NCBI RefSeq assembly: GCF_003143935.1
Contig: NZ_QFRX01000001.1
Coordinates: 1,622,071-1,686,070, forward strand
Length of the DNA: 64,000 nucleotides
DNA from: Streptomyces sp. Act143
GTDB taxonomy: Bacteria > Actinomycetota > Actinomycetes > Streptomycetales > Streptomycetaceae
Reading direction: 5' to 3'
The first letter of the stretch is position 1. The number at the start of each line of letters is the position of its first letter. The translations under genes were made by a program, and so were the position numbers. A model generated the notes under the pieces. It saw only the letters and a list, made by a program, of their open reading frames with translations. It ran no database searches and was not told the DNA's origin. Positions 8,345 through 17,210 of the stretch are shown here, one piece after another.

Positions 8345-9126
8345 ACGGAGTCCTTCGGTGCGGTGAGGGTGCGGCGCAGGCGGGCGACGGCCGCGTTGTA
8401 GGGGCCGGGCGTCTCCCAGTACATGGAGTGCGGGGCGCCCTCGACGACCTCCAGGTGCGAGCCGGGCAGCAGTTCGTGGGCGCGGGTGACGGTCTTCACG
8501 CTGAGCACCGCGTCCTTCTCGCCGGCGAGGAAGGCGACCCTGACGCCGGAGGCCTGGATCTCCTCCAGGCTCGGGCCGTCGGTGTCGAGGTTGCGCAGGT
8601 CCTGCATCCTGGCCACATTGAAGGTGCCCATCTGCTGGAACAGGAAGGTCATGTCGGCGCGCTCGGTCTGGAAGGGCCTGGTGAGCAGGCGGTCGATGAC
8701 CGGCAGCCTGACGGCCTCGGCGCGGTCGGCGGCGGCCAGCTCCTTCAGCTCGGGGTGGCCGATGCCGCCCAGGGAGTGGCCGAGGACGACGGAGGTGACG
8801 CGTTCGGGGCGGAGCAGAGCGGCGCGCAGGGCGGCGACGGAGCCGATGGACTGGCCGACGAGCATCACGTCGGTCAGGTCCTCCTGGTCCAGCACGGCGA
8901 CGACGTCACCGGGGAAGTCCTGGCCGTCGAACTCGGGCATGGCCGAGTCGGACTTGCCGAAGCCGCGCAGGTCGACGGTGACGACGGTGAACTCGTCGCG
9001 CAGCGCGGCCACTTGCTGCCACCAGGCGGCGTGGTGGCCGCCGCTGCCGTGCACGAACAGGATCGCGGGGCCGTTGCCGTGGCGCTCGTAATAGATGGCG
9101 GTGCCGTCGGAGTCGGCGATGGGCAT
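8341..9126 (-). CDS. Alpha/beta hydrolase, possible meta-cleavage-product hydrolase
   Basis: A 261-residue alpha/beta-hydrolase. Seen: oxyanion-hole HGSGGHHAAWW near residue 26, nucleophile elbow GQSIGS, a late acid in AGEKDAVL and the catalytic His in EGAPHSMYWETP. Such enzymes next to extradiol dioxygenases often cleave the C-C bond of the ring-opened product, although esterase, enol-lactonase or haloperoxidase-like activity is also possible. A GGGAG site precedes the ATG. It lies in a run of six closely packed minus-strand genes headed by the extradiol dioxygenase. Confidence 0.83.
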   Translation of the reverse strand: MPIADSDGTAIYYERHGNGPAILFVHGSGGHHAAWWQQVAALRDEFTVVTVDLRGFGKSDSAMPEFDGQDFPGDVVAVLDQEDLTDVMLVGQSIGSVAALRAALLRPERVTSVVLGHSLGGIGHPELKELAAADRAEAVRLPVIDRLLTRPFQTERADMTFLFQQMGTFNVARMQDLRNLDTDGPSLEEIQASGVRVAFLAGEKDAVLSVKTVTRAHELLPGSHLEVVEGAPHSMYWETPGPYNAAVARLRRTLTAPKDSV

Positions 9127-9151
9127 GGAGTGAACTCCCGTTGCTACAGGC

Positions 9152-9523
9152 TCAGTTGGGGCGCTTGGCGTGATGGACCAGCTCGATCATGGTGTGGTCG
9201 GGGTCGTGGATGTAGCAGAACTTCGACTGGTTCTCCGGGCGCTGGATCGGGCGGGTGTGCCGGATGCCCAGCTCCCTGAGGTGGTCCAGGAAGTCGTCCC
9301 AGTCGTCGACCTCGACGGCGAAGTGGTAGGGCGCCATGCGCTCCATCTCCTCGACGGGCGTGAAGTGGAGGTCGAAGTTGCCCCGGGTCATCAGCACCAC
9401 ACGGGTGTTGGACTTGGGCATGATCCGCTTCATCCCGAAGACCTTCGCGTACCACTCGGCGGTCCGGTCGGGGTCGGTGGTGGGGAAGTTGACGTGGTGG
9501 ATGTAACGGGGTTCCCGGCTCAT
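9152..9523 (-). CDS. Single-module VOC (glyoxalase/bleomycin-resistance fold) protein
   Basis: A 123-residue VOC protein. Candidate metal ligands include the His residues in YIHHVNF, Glu/His in YHFAVEVDDW, and the terminal Glu in DHTMIELVHH. The length suits a two-module half that works as a dimer. Candidate activities are lactoylglutathione lyase-like isomerisation or a small dioxygenase. It starts inside the stop of the FAH-family gene (ATGA at 9520-9523), so its synthesis is tied to that enzyme and it probably acts on a ring-cleavage intermediate. Confidence 0.8.
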   Translation of the reverse strand: MSREPRYIHHVNFPTTDPDRTAEWYAKVFGMKRIMPKSNTRVVLMTRGNFDLHFTPVEEMERMAPYHFAVEVDDWDDFLDHLRELGIRHTRPIQRPENQSKFCYIHDPDHTMIELVHHAKRPN

Positions 9524-10290
9524 GGGTGGTTCCCTTCGAGGTGTACGGGGTTGGAGAGCACGCCGATGCCGCTGATCTCGACGTCCACGGTGTCGCCCGG
9601 CTCCAGTTGGCAGGTCGACTCGGCGCCCATCCAGAGCACGTCACCGGGCTGGACGGTCAGGTGCCTGGTGATCTCGACGAGGTGGTCGAAGGGGTCGAAC
9701 ACCATGTCGCCGGTGGGGAATCGGGACCGGACCTCGCCGTTGACCCGGAGCGTCGTCGTCTGGGCGAGCGCGTCGACGTCCGTCTCGATCCAGGGGCCCA
9801 TCGGCTTGAAGGTGTCGCTGTTCTTGCTGCGCCAGAACGAGCGGTCCTGGTGCTGCCAGGTGCGGGCGCTGACGTCGTTGCCGATGGTCCAGCCGAAGAC
9901 GGCCGCACGGGCCTCGTCGTACGTGGCGTGGCGCAGCGTTCGGCCGATGACGGCGACGAGTTCGGGTTCGGCCTCGAAGCGTCCCGTCACCTCGCGCGGT
10001 TTGACGATCGCCGAGAGGTGCCCCGTGAGCGCGTTGTTGGCGCGGTAGCCGACCTCGGGCCGGTCCGGTGCGGCGACCCCGGTGTGGGCGATGTGCCGGG
10101 GGTAGTTCATGCCGACGGCGTAGAAGACGCCAGGCACGACGGGCGGCAGCCACACGGCCGTTGCCCGCGGCACGGTTCCGATCACGTCCGGCCGCTCCCC
10201 CAGCGGGCAGCCGGACAACAACGCGACCTCGGTCTCCCCCACCCGGCCCCAGACGGCCCGCCCGCCGACCGAGAGGCGCGCGTACCTCAC
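9520..10290 (-). CDS. Fumarylacetoacetate hydrolase (FAH) family protein
   Basis: A 256-residue FAH-family enzyme. These hydrolyse, decarboxylate or isomerise acylpyruvates and include HpaG, fumarylpyruvate hydrolase and 4-oxalocrotonate decarboxylase. The metal-site region is visible as RFEAEPELVAVIG and in GWTIGNDVSARTWQ, followed by KPMGPWIE-type substrate-loop sequence. The GTG start at 10290 overlaps the aldehyde dehydrogenase stop (GTGA); upstream in-frame sequence is a shadow of that gene. Placed after an extradiol dioxygenase and semialdehyde dehydrogenase, it matches the late steps of a homoprotocatechuate-like meta pathway. Confidence 0.85.
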   Translation of the reverse strand: MRYARLSVGGRAVWGRVGETEVALLSGCPLGERPDVIGTVPRATAVWLPPVVPGVFYAVGMNYPRHIAHTGVAAPDRPEVGYRANNALTGHLSAIVKPREVTGRFEAEPELVAVIGRTLRHATYDEARAAVFGWTIGNDVSARTWQHQDRSFWRSKNSDTFKPMGPWIETDVDALAQTTTLRVNGEVRSRFPTGDMVFDPFDHLVEITRHLTVQPGDVLWMGAESTCQLEPGDTVDVEISGIGVLSNPVHLEGNHP

Positions 10291-11735
10291 GGCACCAGCA
10301 GGTGGGAGACGCGCTTGGTGACCAGGTAGGCGTCGAGGGCCTCGGGTCCGCCCTCGCGGCCGTACCCGCTCTCCTTCACCCCGCCGGACGGTGCCTCGTG
10401 CACGGAGCCGCCGCAGTGGTTGATGGAGAGGATGCCGGCCTCCAACGCGCCCGCGAGGCGCTCGGCGGTGGCGGCGGAGTCGGTGTAGCCGTAGGCGGCG
10501 AGGCCGTACGGCAGCTCGTTGGCGGTGTGCAGGGCCTCGTCCAGGTCGGCGAAGGGCACGATGGGGGCGATCGGCCCGAACGGCTCCTCGTGCAGGACGT
10601 CCGCGTCCGGCGGTACGTCGGTCAGCACGGTGGGGGCGAAGAAGTACCCGGCGCGGTCGAGGCGTTCGCCTCCGGTGCGGACGGTGGCGCCGCGGGCGAC
10701 GGCGTCGGCGGTGAGACGGCGCATTGCGTCCAGGCGGCGTTCGTTGGCGAGGGGGCCCATGGTGGTGCACTCGCTGAGGCCGTCGCCGACGGTCACCGCC
10801 TCCGCGGCCTTCACGAACTCGGCGGTGAAGTCCTCGGCCAGGCTCTCGTGGACCAGGAAGCGGCTCGGCGACGTACAGACCTGGCCTGCATTGACGAACT
10901 TGGCCCGGGCCGCGCTGCGGGCGGCGGTGGCCGGGTCGGCGTCCGGGCAGACGATCACCGGGGCGTGGCCGCCGAGTTCCATGAGGGAGGGCTTCATGAC
11001 CTTGCCGGCCTCGGCGGCGAGGAGCTTGCCGACCGGGACCGAGCCGGTGAAGGCGATCAGCCGGGTGACCGGGGAGGCGATGAGGTGCGCGGAGACCTCG
11101 GCGGGCGCACCGAAGACCAGGTTGAGGACACCGGCGGGCAGACCGGCGTCCGCGAAGCAGCGGACCAGTTCGGCGGCGGTCGCCGGGGTCTCCTCGGCGG
11201 CCTTGATGACGATCGAGCAGCCCGCGGTGAGGGCGGCGGACATCTTCCGCATCGGGCCGCCCGCCGGGAAGTTCCACGGCACGAACGCGGCGACCGGTCC
11301 GACGGGCGCGCGGCGCACGCTCAGCAGGGTGCCGGGTGCGGAGGGGATGATCCGCCCGTAGGCGCGGCGGGCGTCCTCGATGTGCCAGCGCAGGGTGTCG
11401 GCGACCCGGCGCACCTCGCCGGTGGACTCCGCGAGCGGCTTGCCCTGCTCCAGGGTCATGATCCGGCCGACCTCGGCGGCCCGCCCCGTGAGCAGGTCGG
11501 CGGCGGTGTGCAGGATCTGGCTGCGCCGGGCGACGGGGGTGTCGCGCCAGATGCGGAAGCCCTCGTCGGCGGCCTTCAGGGCGCGGTCGAGATCGGCGGG
11601 GGTCGCCAGCGGTACGGCTCCGATCACCTCTTCGGTGGCCGGGTTCACGATCGGGGCGGTACGTCCGGTGCCGCCCTGGCACCACTCGCCCGCTATGTAC
11701 ATGCGGACGGCGGGGTAGCCGTGGTCGGTCGTCAT
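10287..11735 (-). CDS. NAD(P)-dependent aldehyde (semialdehyde) dehydrogenase
   Basis: A 482-residue aldehyde dehydrogenase with a full catalytic set: Asn155 in VPWNFP, Lys178 in IKAAEETP, Glu253 in MELGGHAP and Cys287 in NAGQVCTSP. It resembles succinate-semialdehyde and hydroxymuconic-semialdehyde dehydrogenases. The ATG at 11735 follows a GAGAGGG stretch and begins the family's normal N-terminus; the upstream extension overlaps the dioxygenase gene and is spurious. It is second in the operon after the extradiol dioxygenase and probably oxidises the ring-fission semialdehyde before the FAH-family step. Confidence 0.88.
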   Translation of the reverse strand: MTTDHGYPAVRMYIAGEWCQGGTGRTAPIVNPATEEVIGAVPLATPADLDRALKAADEGFRIWRDTPVARRSQILHTAADLLTGRAAEVGRIMTLEQGKPLAESTGEVRRVADTLRWHIEDARRAYGRIIPSAPGTLLSVRRAPVGPVAAFVPWNFPAGGPMRKMSAALTAGCSIVIKAAEETPATAAELVRCFADAGLPAGVLNLVFGAPAEVSAHLIASPVTRLIAFTGSVPVGKLLAAEAGKVMKPSLMELGGHAPVIVCPDADPATAARSAARAKFVNAGQVCTSPSRFLVHESLAEDFTAEFVKAAEAVTVGDGLSECTTMGPLANERRLDAMRRLTADAVARGATVRTGGERLDRAGYFFAPTVLTDVPPDADVLHEEPFGPIAPIVPFADLDEALHTANELPYGLAAYGYTDSAATAERLAGALEAGILSINHCGGSVHEAPSGGVKESGYGREGGPEALDAYLVTKRVSHLLVP

Positions 11736-11749
11736 GGGTGGGTGCCCTC

Positions 11750-12658
11750 TCAAGAGGCTTCGTTGTCGCGGTTGGTGCGCAGGGCCCAGATGTGGTGGGG
11801 CGGGGTGGTGGCGTGCACCCGGGTCTCGTAGGAGTCGTCGACCCGGTCCATGTCGGCGGCGTACTCGACGCGGCCCCCGCTCGGGGCGTGCAGGAAGCGG
11901 AAGACGTTGGAGCCGATGGTGTGGCGGCCGAGCCTGCGGGCCTCGCGCCAGCCGCGTTCGATCATGTGATTGCCGCCTTCGACGACGTCGTCGAAGCCCG
12001 GCACCTCGTAGGCGATGTGGTTGATCCCGGCGCGGTCGGGGCGGTGGCAGAGCAGCATGGTGTGCTGGTCGTCGTCGCCGGGGGCCTGCATGAAGACGCC
12101 CATGGGTTCGACCACGTCGGTGGGCCGGAAGCCGAGGAGATCGGTGTAGAAGGCGACGGCCTCGTGCCTGCCCGGCTTCGGGATGTTGAGGGCCACGTGG
12201 CACATGCGCAGCGGGCGGACCCGTTCGATCGGCTCCAGGGCGGTGTTCCAGCGGTGGACGCCGCCCGGCGTGTTGGCGGGGCGTGGGGTGACCGGCGCCG
12301 GCTTCGGGCGGGCCAGGGTCAGGCCGACGCCGAAGCCCGTCTCGTCGACGGTGTGGTGGACGCCGTCGGCGCTCGCGCGGACCTCGCGGTGTTTGCCGAC
12401 CGCGGCGACCAGCCGGTCCAGTTCCTCCTGGGTGTCGACGCCCCACACGACCTCGCGCAGAGTGGGGCCGCTCTCCACCGGCGGCGGCAGCAGGCTCGGC
12501 CAGGCGTCGAGGTGGAGGGTCTGGCCGGTGCGCGTCTCCAACACCGCGTGGTCGTCGGTCCGCTCCACCAGGAACAGTCCGAAATCGTCGTAGAACCGGA
12601 CGCATTCGTGCAGGTCGTCGCTGCTGTAGGTGACCGATTCGATTCTCTGGATTCCCAT
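11750..12658 (-). CDS. Type I (VOC) extradiol ring-cleavage dioxygenase
   Basis: A 302-residue two-module VOC protein of the catechol 2,3-dioxygenase/HpaD group. The three predicted Fe(II) ligands fall at His154 (RMCHVALN), His214 (INHIAYE) and Glu265 (GRVEYAA), the same spacing as the XylE triad. It would cleave a catechol-type ring next to one hydroxyl. A GAGGA site precedes the ATG. A candidate promoter upstream has TTGAGG, an 18-base spacer, then TACGCT at 12687-12692, and the LysR-like motif at 12735-12753 would centre near -64. It heads the operon that runs to the MetE-like gene. Confidence 0.85.
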   Translation of the reverse strand: MGIQRIESVTYSSDDLHECVRFYDDFGLFLVERTDDHAVLETRTGQTLHLDAWPSLLPPPVESGPTLREVVWGVDTQEELDRLVAAVGKHREVRASADGVHHTVDETGFGVGLTLARPKPAPVTPRPANTPGGVHRWNTALEPIERVRPLRMCHVALNIPKPGRHEAVAFYTDLLGFRPTDVVEPMGVFMQAPGDDDQHTMLLCHRPDRAGINHIAYEVPGFDDVVEGGNHMIERGWREARRLGRHTIGSNVFRFLHAPSGGRVEYAADMDRVDDSYETRVHATTPPHHIWALRTNRDNEAS

Positions 12659-12734
12659 GGATTCCTCGTTTCCGGGTCGCCTCGTGAGCGTAGATTTCCG
12701 TGCGCGCGGGCCTCAATGGCCCGAGCTTCACGAG

Positions 12735-12753
12735 GTGCGCAATCGTTTCTTGC
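12735..12753 (-). promoter_or_regulatory. Candidate LysR operator upstream of the extradiol dioxygenase operon
   Basis: In the direction of the gene this reads GCAAGAAACGATTGCGCAC, matching the sites at 3743 and 6482 over the GCA and TTGCGC blocks. With the predicted -10 at 12687-12692, the dyad centre falls near -64, the classic position for a LysR-type activator. A small GGGCC hairpin (12707-12723) lies between site and promoter. Confidence 0.55.
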
Positions 12754-12755
12754 AG

Positions 12756-13667
12756 TCAGGGCCGGATTGCCGGAATGGGGTTCTGCGAGAACCATTCGGC
12801 GAGGAAGTCCAGGAAGACGCTGATCTTACGGGGGGTGTCATGGCCCGGACCGTAGATCGCGTACAGCGGGCGGTCGGGGACCGCCAGCTCCGGCAGCAGC
12901 ACCTGGAGGGCGCCGGAGACGAGGTCGTCGTAGGCCGGGCGCTGCGGCAGCAGGGCGAGGCCGCGGCCGTGCACGGCGGCTTTCTGCAGGGCGATGTAGG
13001 AGTTGGACGAGAACGCGATGTTACGGATCTTGTGCAGGGTGCTCGCGTGTCCGTGGCCGATGCGCCAGACCGGATCGTTGACGTGCACCAGGCAGTCGTG
13101 GTTCGCGAGGTCGTTGGGGTGGGAGAGCTCGCCGTGCCGCTCGATGTACGTCTTCGACGCGCACAGCACGAACGGCAAGGACGAGATCTTCTTCAGCCGG
13201 ACGCTCGAATCGCGGAGATCTCGGGTATGGAATGCGATGTCGAATCCGCTGTCCAGAAAGTCGTACGTCCGGTCCGACATACCGCCGAGTTCGAATCGCA
13301 CCTGGATTTTGGGATAAGCGGCGGAGAACGCCGCGATGGCATCGCCGAGATCCAGGCTCCCTATCCATTTCGGGCAGATGATGCTGAGCGTCCCCTCGGC
13401 GCGGTCGTGCGACTGCGCGATTCCCGCGTCCTCGGCCTCGATCTCGTCCAGGATGCGGGCGGCAAACTCGGCGTACCGCTGGCCCGGCTCGGTGAGGCTC
13501 ACCGAGCGGGCCGTGCGGTTGACCAGCCGGACGCCCACCTGCCGTTCCAGCTCGGCGACGTGCCGGGAGACCAGCGAGCCGGAGGAGCCCAGCTTCTTGG
13601 CGGCTCCGCTGAAGCTGCCGACCTGTGCGACGGTGACGAAGCTGTGCATGAGGAGCAGGCGGTCCAT
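12756..13667 (-). CDS. LysR-family transcriptional regulator
   Basis: A 303-residue LysR regulator. The winged helix is at residues 1-60 with the helix-turn-helix in FSGAAKKLGSSGSLVSRHVAELE, followed by the type 2 periplasmic-binding effector domain. The start at 13667 is set by AAGGAG, which overlaps the TAA stop of the binding-protein gene 10 bases upstream. The gene therefore sits at the end of the ABC-importer operon, just upstream of the dioxygenase operon. It is the best candidate for the protein that reads the 19-bp motif found at three cluster promoters. Confidence 0.88.
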   Translation of the reverse strand: MDRLLLMHSFVTVAQVGSFSGAAKKLGSSGSLVSRHVAELERQVGVRLVNRTARSVSLTEPGQRYAEFAARILDEIEAEDAGIAQSHDRAEGTLSIICPKWIGSLDLGDAIAAFSAAYPKIQVRFELGGMSDRTYDFLDSGFDIAFHTRDLRDSSVRLKKISSLPFVLCASKTYIERHGELSHPNDLANHDCLVHVNDPVWRIGHGHASTLHKIRNIAFSSNSYIALQKAAVHGRGLALLPQRPAYDDLVSGALQVLLPELAVPDRPLYAIYGPGHDTPRKISVFLDFLAEWFSQNPIPAIRP

Positions 13668-13677
13668 GGTGGGCTCC

Positions 13678-14640
13678 TTACTTGGGGCAGTACTGCGGCG
13701 CTTCGTCCACGGTGTCCTTGGTGACCAAGACAAGAGGAATGTTGGCAATCTTGTCAACGCTCTTGTCCTTGTCGAGCAGGGCGATCGTGTTCCTGACCGC
13801 GGTCCGCCCGATGGTCATCGCCGAGTTGGCGACGGTCGCGGACAGCTCCCCGCTCCTCACCGCGGCGACGCCGTCCTCTGTGCCGTTCACGCTGACGATC
13901 CGCACGTCCTCGGCGCCGGCCGCGTCGAAGGCCTTGCGGACGGCGAAGGCCATCTCCTCGTTGGCGACGAAGGCGTAGTCGAGGTCGGGGTGCGCCTGGA
14001 TCATGTTCTCGGCGACGTCCTGGGCCTTGGCCGGGTTGAACATGCCGGGCTGGTTCGCGACCACCTTCGCGGTGCTCGGCAGCGCGTCCTCGAAGCCGCC
14101 CACCAGCAGGTCGGAGGCGGCACCGGGGGCCCCGGCGACGATCCCGACCGTGACGTCCTTCCCGGCGGCGTCCTTCTCGATCCAGCCGGCGTCCAGCGCG
14201 CCGACCTGCTTCAGGTCGACCTTGGCCACGCCCAGCACGTCGGACATGTCGTCGGTGGCGACGGAGGTGAGGAAGACCGGGATGCCGGCGCTCTTGGCCT
14301 TGGCTATGTCGCCTTCCAGGGCGTCGACGTTGACGGTCTGCACGATCAGGGCGTCCACGTTGCGGGAGATCATGTCCTCGATGTTGGAGAGCTCGGTCCC
14401 GGCGTCCTGTTTGGAGTTGGCCGAGTAGAGCCTGGCGTCCTCGGACTTCGCCGTCTGCTCCACGGCCTTCAGCAGGCAGGTGTGGAAGTGGGTGGCGGCG
14501 CCGTTGACGAAGCCGAGGGTGACCGCGCCGTCGGCAGCGCCCGCGGCGTCGTCCTCGGTGCCGCAGCCGGAGAGCATCAGCGCGGCGGCGCCGAGGAGGG
14601 AGACCGCGGCGGCACGGCGCCGGCGGGGAGTGCGATTCAT
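13678..14640 (-). CDS. Sugar-type ABC transporter substrate-binding lipoprotein
   Basis: A 320-residue type 1 periplasmic-binding protein (RbsB/peripla_BP_4 family). The N-terminus is a lipoprotein signal: basic residues, a hydrophobic stretch and the lipobox LSGC with the anchored Cys near residue 26. It should be tethered outside the membrane and deliver ligand to the adjacent permease/ATPase. The family binds pentoses, inositols and autoinducer-like molecules. Sitting in an aromatic-catabolic cluster, it may bind a glycoside or a polyhydroxylated ring compound. The ligand cannot be told from sequence. Confidence 0.87.
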   Translation of the reverse strand: MNRTPRRRRAAAVSLLGAAALMLSGCGTEDDAAGAADGAVTLGFVNGAATHFHTCLLKAVEQTAKSEDARLYSANSKQDAGTELSNIEDMISRNVDALIVQTVNVDALEGDIAKAKSAGIPVFLTSVATDDMSDVLGVAKVDLKQVGALDAGWIEKDAAGKDVTVGIVAGAPGAASDLLVGGFEDALPSTAKVVANQPGMFNPAKAQDVAENMIQAHPDLDYAFVANEEMAFAVRKAFDAAGAEDVRIVSVNGTEDGVAAVRSGELSATVANSAMTIGRTAVRNTIALLDKDKSVDKIANIPLVLVTKDTVDEAPQYCPK

Positions 14641-14718
14641 GGGTACGCCTTTCCTGCGACATTGAAGAGAAGGGGCGACAGATGGATGGCGGTCAGCGGC
14701 GGTTGTGGCGGTGGCAGC

Positions 14719-15726
14719 TCAGTGCCCCGGCGACGACCTCCGCTGGAACTCGTTGACGACCGCCGCGACGAGCAGCACACCGCCGGTCACGACGTACTGG
14801 TAATTGCCGTCGACCTGGAGGAGGTTGAGGGCGTTGGCGACCACCCCCAGCAGCACCGCGCCGAGGACCGTGCCGACGATGCTGCCGTGGCCGCCCGCCA
14901 GCGAGGTGCCGCCGATGACGACCGCGGCCACGGCCGTCAACTGGGTCATCAGGCCTGCCGTGTTGGGGGCGGCGGCGCCCAGTCGGGACAGCAGCATGAG
15001 ACCGGCCAGGCCGGCGAGGGCGCCGGCGAGGGCGTACAGCGCGAGTTTGCGGCCCGCGACGTTGATGCCGCTGAGCCGGGCGACGTGCTCGTTGCCGCCC
15101 ATGGCGTAGGCGTCGCGGCCGAAGGTGGTGAACCGCATCGACAGACCGACCCCGGCGAGCACCAGCACCGCCACGACGGTCAGATACGGGATGCCGAGGA
15201 TCTTGTCGTTGCCGAGCGCCGTCAGCCGGTCCCCGATGGTGACGCTCATGCCGTCGAGGACGAGCAGGGCCACCCCGTCGAGCAGCATGGCGGAAGCGAG
15301 GGTGGCGACGAAGGGGGCGACCCGGGTGAAGGTCACGACGACTCCGTTGACCAGGCCGATCAGGGTCGCCAGCAGCAGGCTGACCAGGACCGCGGCGGTC
15401 GTCGACCAGCCGTCGTGCAGGAGTTGCGCGGCCACCGACAGGGTGACGGCCGCGTTGCTGCCCATGGAGAAGTCCATGCCGCCGGCCGTCATCAGCAGGG
15501 TGAGTCCGGCCGCGATGACGGCGTTCACGCTGATCTGCCGGAGCACGTTCAGCAGGTTCTGCGAGGTGGTGAAGGAGTCCGCCTGGACTGCGGTGAACAC
15601 CGCCACGAGGACGAGGACGACGACGAGCCCGCCGTGCGGAATGTGCAGCAACGCCCGCGGGGACCTTCGCGGTGCGGCGGGTCCGGCCACGGTGTCCGGG
15701 GCGGCCGAGGGGGTCTTGAGGCTCAC
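14719..15726 (-). CDS. RbsC-like ABC transporter permease
   Basis: A 335-residue integral membrane protein with about eight to ten hydrophobic segments and the branched-chain/ribose permease signature around GGNEHVARLSGINV, the EAA-like contact loop. The GTG start at 15726 overlaps the ATPase stop (GTGA). The longer upstream frame is Arg-rich shadow sequence. It forms the channel of the importer with the ATPase at 15723-17210 and the binding protein at 13678-14640. Confidence 0.88.
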   Translation of the reverse strand: MSLKTPSAAPDTVAGPAAPRRSPRALLHIPHGGLVVVLVLVAVFTAVQADSFTTSQNLLNVLRQISVNAVIAAGLTLLMTAGGMDFSMGSNAAVTLSVAAQLLHDGWSTTAAVLVSLLLATLIGLVNGVVVTFTRVAPFVATLASAMLLDGVALLVLDGMSVTIGDRLTALGNDKILGIPYLTVVAVLVLAGVGLSMRFTTFGRDAYAMGGNEHVARLSGINVAGRKLALYALAGALAGLAGLMLLSRLGAAAPNTAGLMTQLTAVAAVVIGGTSLAGGHGSIVGTVLGAVLLGVVANALNLLQVDGNYQYVVTGGVLLVAAVVNEFQRRSSPGH

Positions 15727-17210
15727 TTCGGCTGACCTCCGAGTGCGGTGGCGACGAGCTCGTCGCGGGTGATGGCGGTGATGTCGTGTTCGGCGACGGT
15801 GCGCCCGGCGCTCACGACGACGACCCGGTCGGCGAGGCGCAGGACCTCCTCGGCGGAGGAGGAGGCGAGCAGCACGGCGACGCCGCGCGAGGCGAGCTCG
15901 TCGACGAGGGTGTGGATGTCGGCCATGGCCGCGACGTCCACCCCGTTGGTCGGGTCCTCCAGGAAGCAGGCGACCGGCTCGGTCTCCAGCCACTTGGCGA
16001 GCAGGACCTTCTGCTGGTTGCCGCCGGACAGGGTGCCGACGGGCGGGTTCCCGGTGAGGGCGACCACGCCGTAGCCGGCGCGCAACGGGGCCGCGCGGCG
16101 GGCGAGTTCGTGCCGGCGGTGCAGCCGTCGGCGGGCGAAGCGGTCACCGGCCAGCATCAGGTTCTCGTCGACGCTCATGCCCTGGACCAGGCCGAGGGCG
16201 CGCCGGTCGCCGGTGACGCAGCGCAGGCCGCTGGCGAGCGAGGCCGCCACCCGGCCGAAGGGCACGGCCCGCCCGTCGACGTACAGGTCACCGGCGTCCG
16301 GGCGCCGCCGCCCGGACAGCAGGTCGAACAACCGGGACTGGGCGTCGCCCGCGGGCCCGAGGACGGCGACGATCTCGCCCTTGCGCACCTCGACGCCGAA
16401 GTCCCGCACGGCCCGGCCGTGGCTGAGCCCCCGGACGCACAGCCCGCTCTCCGGTTTCGGGCCGGGCCGCTCGGGCCGCCGCGAGACGACGTCCCGCCCG
16501 ACCATGCTGCGCACCAGCGAGGCCGGCTCCATCTCGGCGGCCGGGGCGCTGGTCACCACCGCGCCGTCGCGCAGCACGGTGAGCCGGTCGGCGACGGCCA
16601 TCACCTCGTCGATGTAGTGCGAGATGTAGACGACGGCGACCCCGTCGTCCCGCAGCGTCCGCACCAACTCCCTTATCCGGTCGGCGTCGTCGGCGCCGAG
16701 GCAGGCCGTCGGCTCGTCGAGGATGAGGATGCGGCCACCGCGGCGGACCTCGCGGGCCACCTCGACCATGGTCTGTTCGGCGACGGTGAGGGTGCCGGCG
16801 ACGCGCGCCACGTCGATGTCGATGCCGAGCCCGCAAAGTGCCGCGCGGGCCTGCTCCTTGACGGCCTTCCACCGGACGGCACAGCCGTGGGTGGGCAGGT
16901 CGCCCAGCATGACGTTCTCGGCGACGGTCAGCCCCATGGCCAGTTCGCGGCGCTGCGGGACGCAGGCGATGCCGAGGCTGCGCGCCTTGCGCACGGTGAG
17001 CCCGTAGTGCTTGCCGCCGCCCACCTCGATGGTGCCGTCGTCGGCCGGGTGGGCTCCGGAGAGGATCTGCACCAGGGTCGACTTGCCGGCCCCGTTCATG
17101 CCCATCAGCGCGTGGATCTCACCGGGGTACAGGTCGAGGTCGACGCCCTTGAGGGCGGCGGCCCCGCCGAAGCTCTTGGTGACGCCCCGGACGCGGAGTA
17201 CCGGAGTCAC
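15723..17210 (-). CDS. RbsA-like tandem ABC ATPase
   Basis: A 495-residue protein with two nucleotide-binding domains, as in RbsA/XylG. Domain 1 has a canonical Walker A (GMNGAGKST, about residue 37) and Walker B LILDEPTA, but its signature is degenerate (LTVAEQTM). Domain 2 has a poor Walker A (GPAGDAQSR) and a good LSGGNQQKV signature, so two composite sites with unequal activity are expected, as usual in this family. The GTG start overlaps the CMD-family gene stop (GTGA at 17207-17210). Confidence 0.88.
   Translation of the reverse strand: MTPVLRVRGVTKSFGGAAALKGVDLDLYPGEIHALMGMNGAGKSTLVQILSGAHPADDGTIEVGGGKHYGLTVRKARSLGIACVPQRRELAMGLTVAENVMLGDLPTHGCAVRWKAVKEQARAALCGLGIDIDVARVAGTLTVAEQTMVEVAREVRRGGRILILDEPTACLGADDADRIRELVRTLRDDGVAVVYISHYIDEVMAVADRLTVLRDGAVVTSAPAAEMEPASLVRSMVGRDVVSRRPERPGPKPESGLCVRGLSHGRAVRDFGVEVRKGEIVAVLGPAGDAQSRLFDLLSGRRRPDAGDLYVDGRAVPFGRVAASLASGLRCVTGDRRALGLVQGMSVDENLMLAGDRFARRRLHRRHELARRAAPLRAGYGVVALTGNPPVGTLSGGNQQKVLLAKWLETEPVACFLEDPTNGVDVAAMADIHTLVDELASRGVAVLLASSSAEEVLRLADRVVVVSAGRTVAEHDITAITRDELVATALGGQPK

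Noticed and set aside
12680-12735. CCTCGTGA/TCACGAGG inverted repeat upstream of the dioxygenase
   Set aside because: An 8-bp match with a 40-base spacer is weak; it overlaps the better-supported promoter and LysR motif and may be chance.
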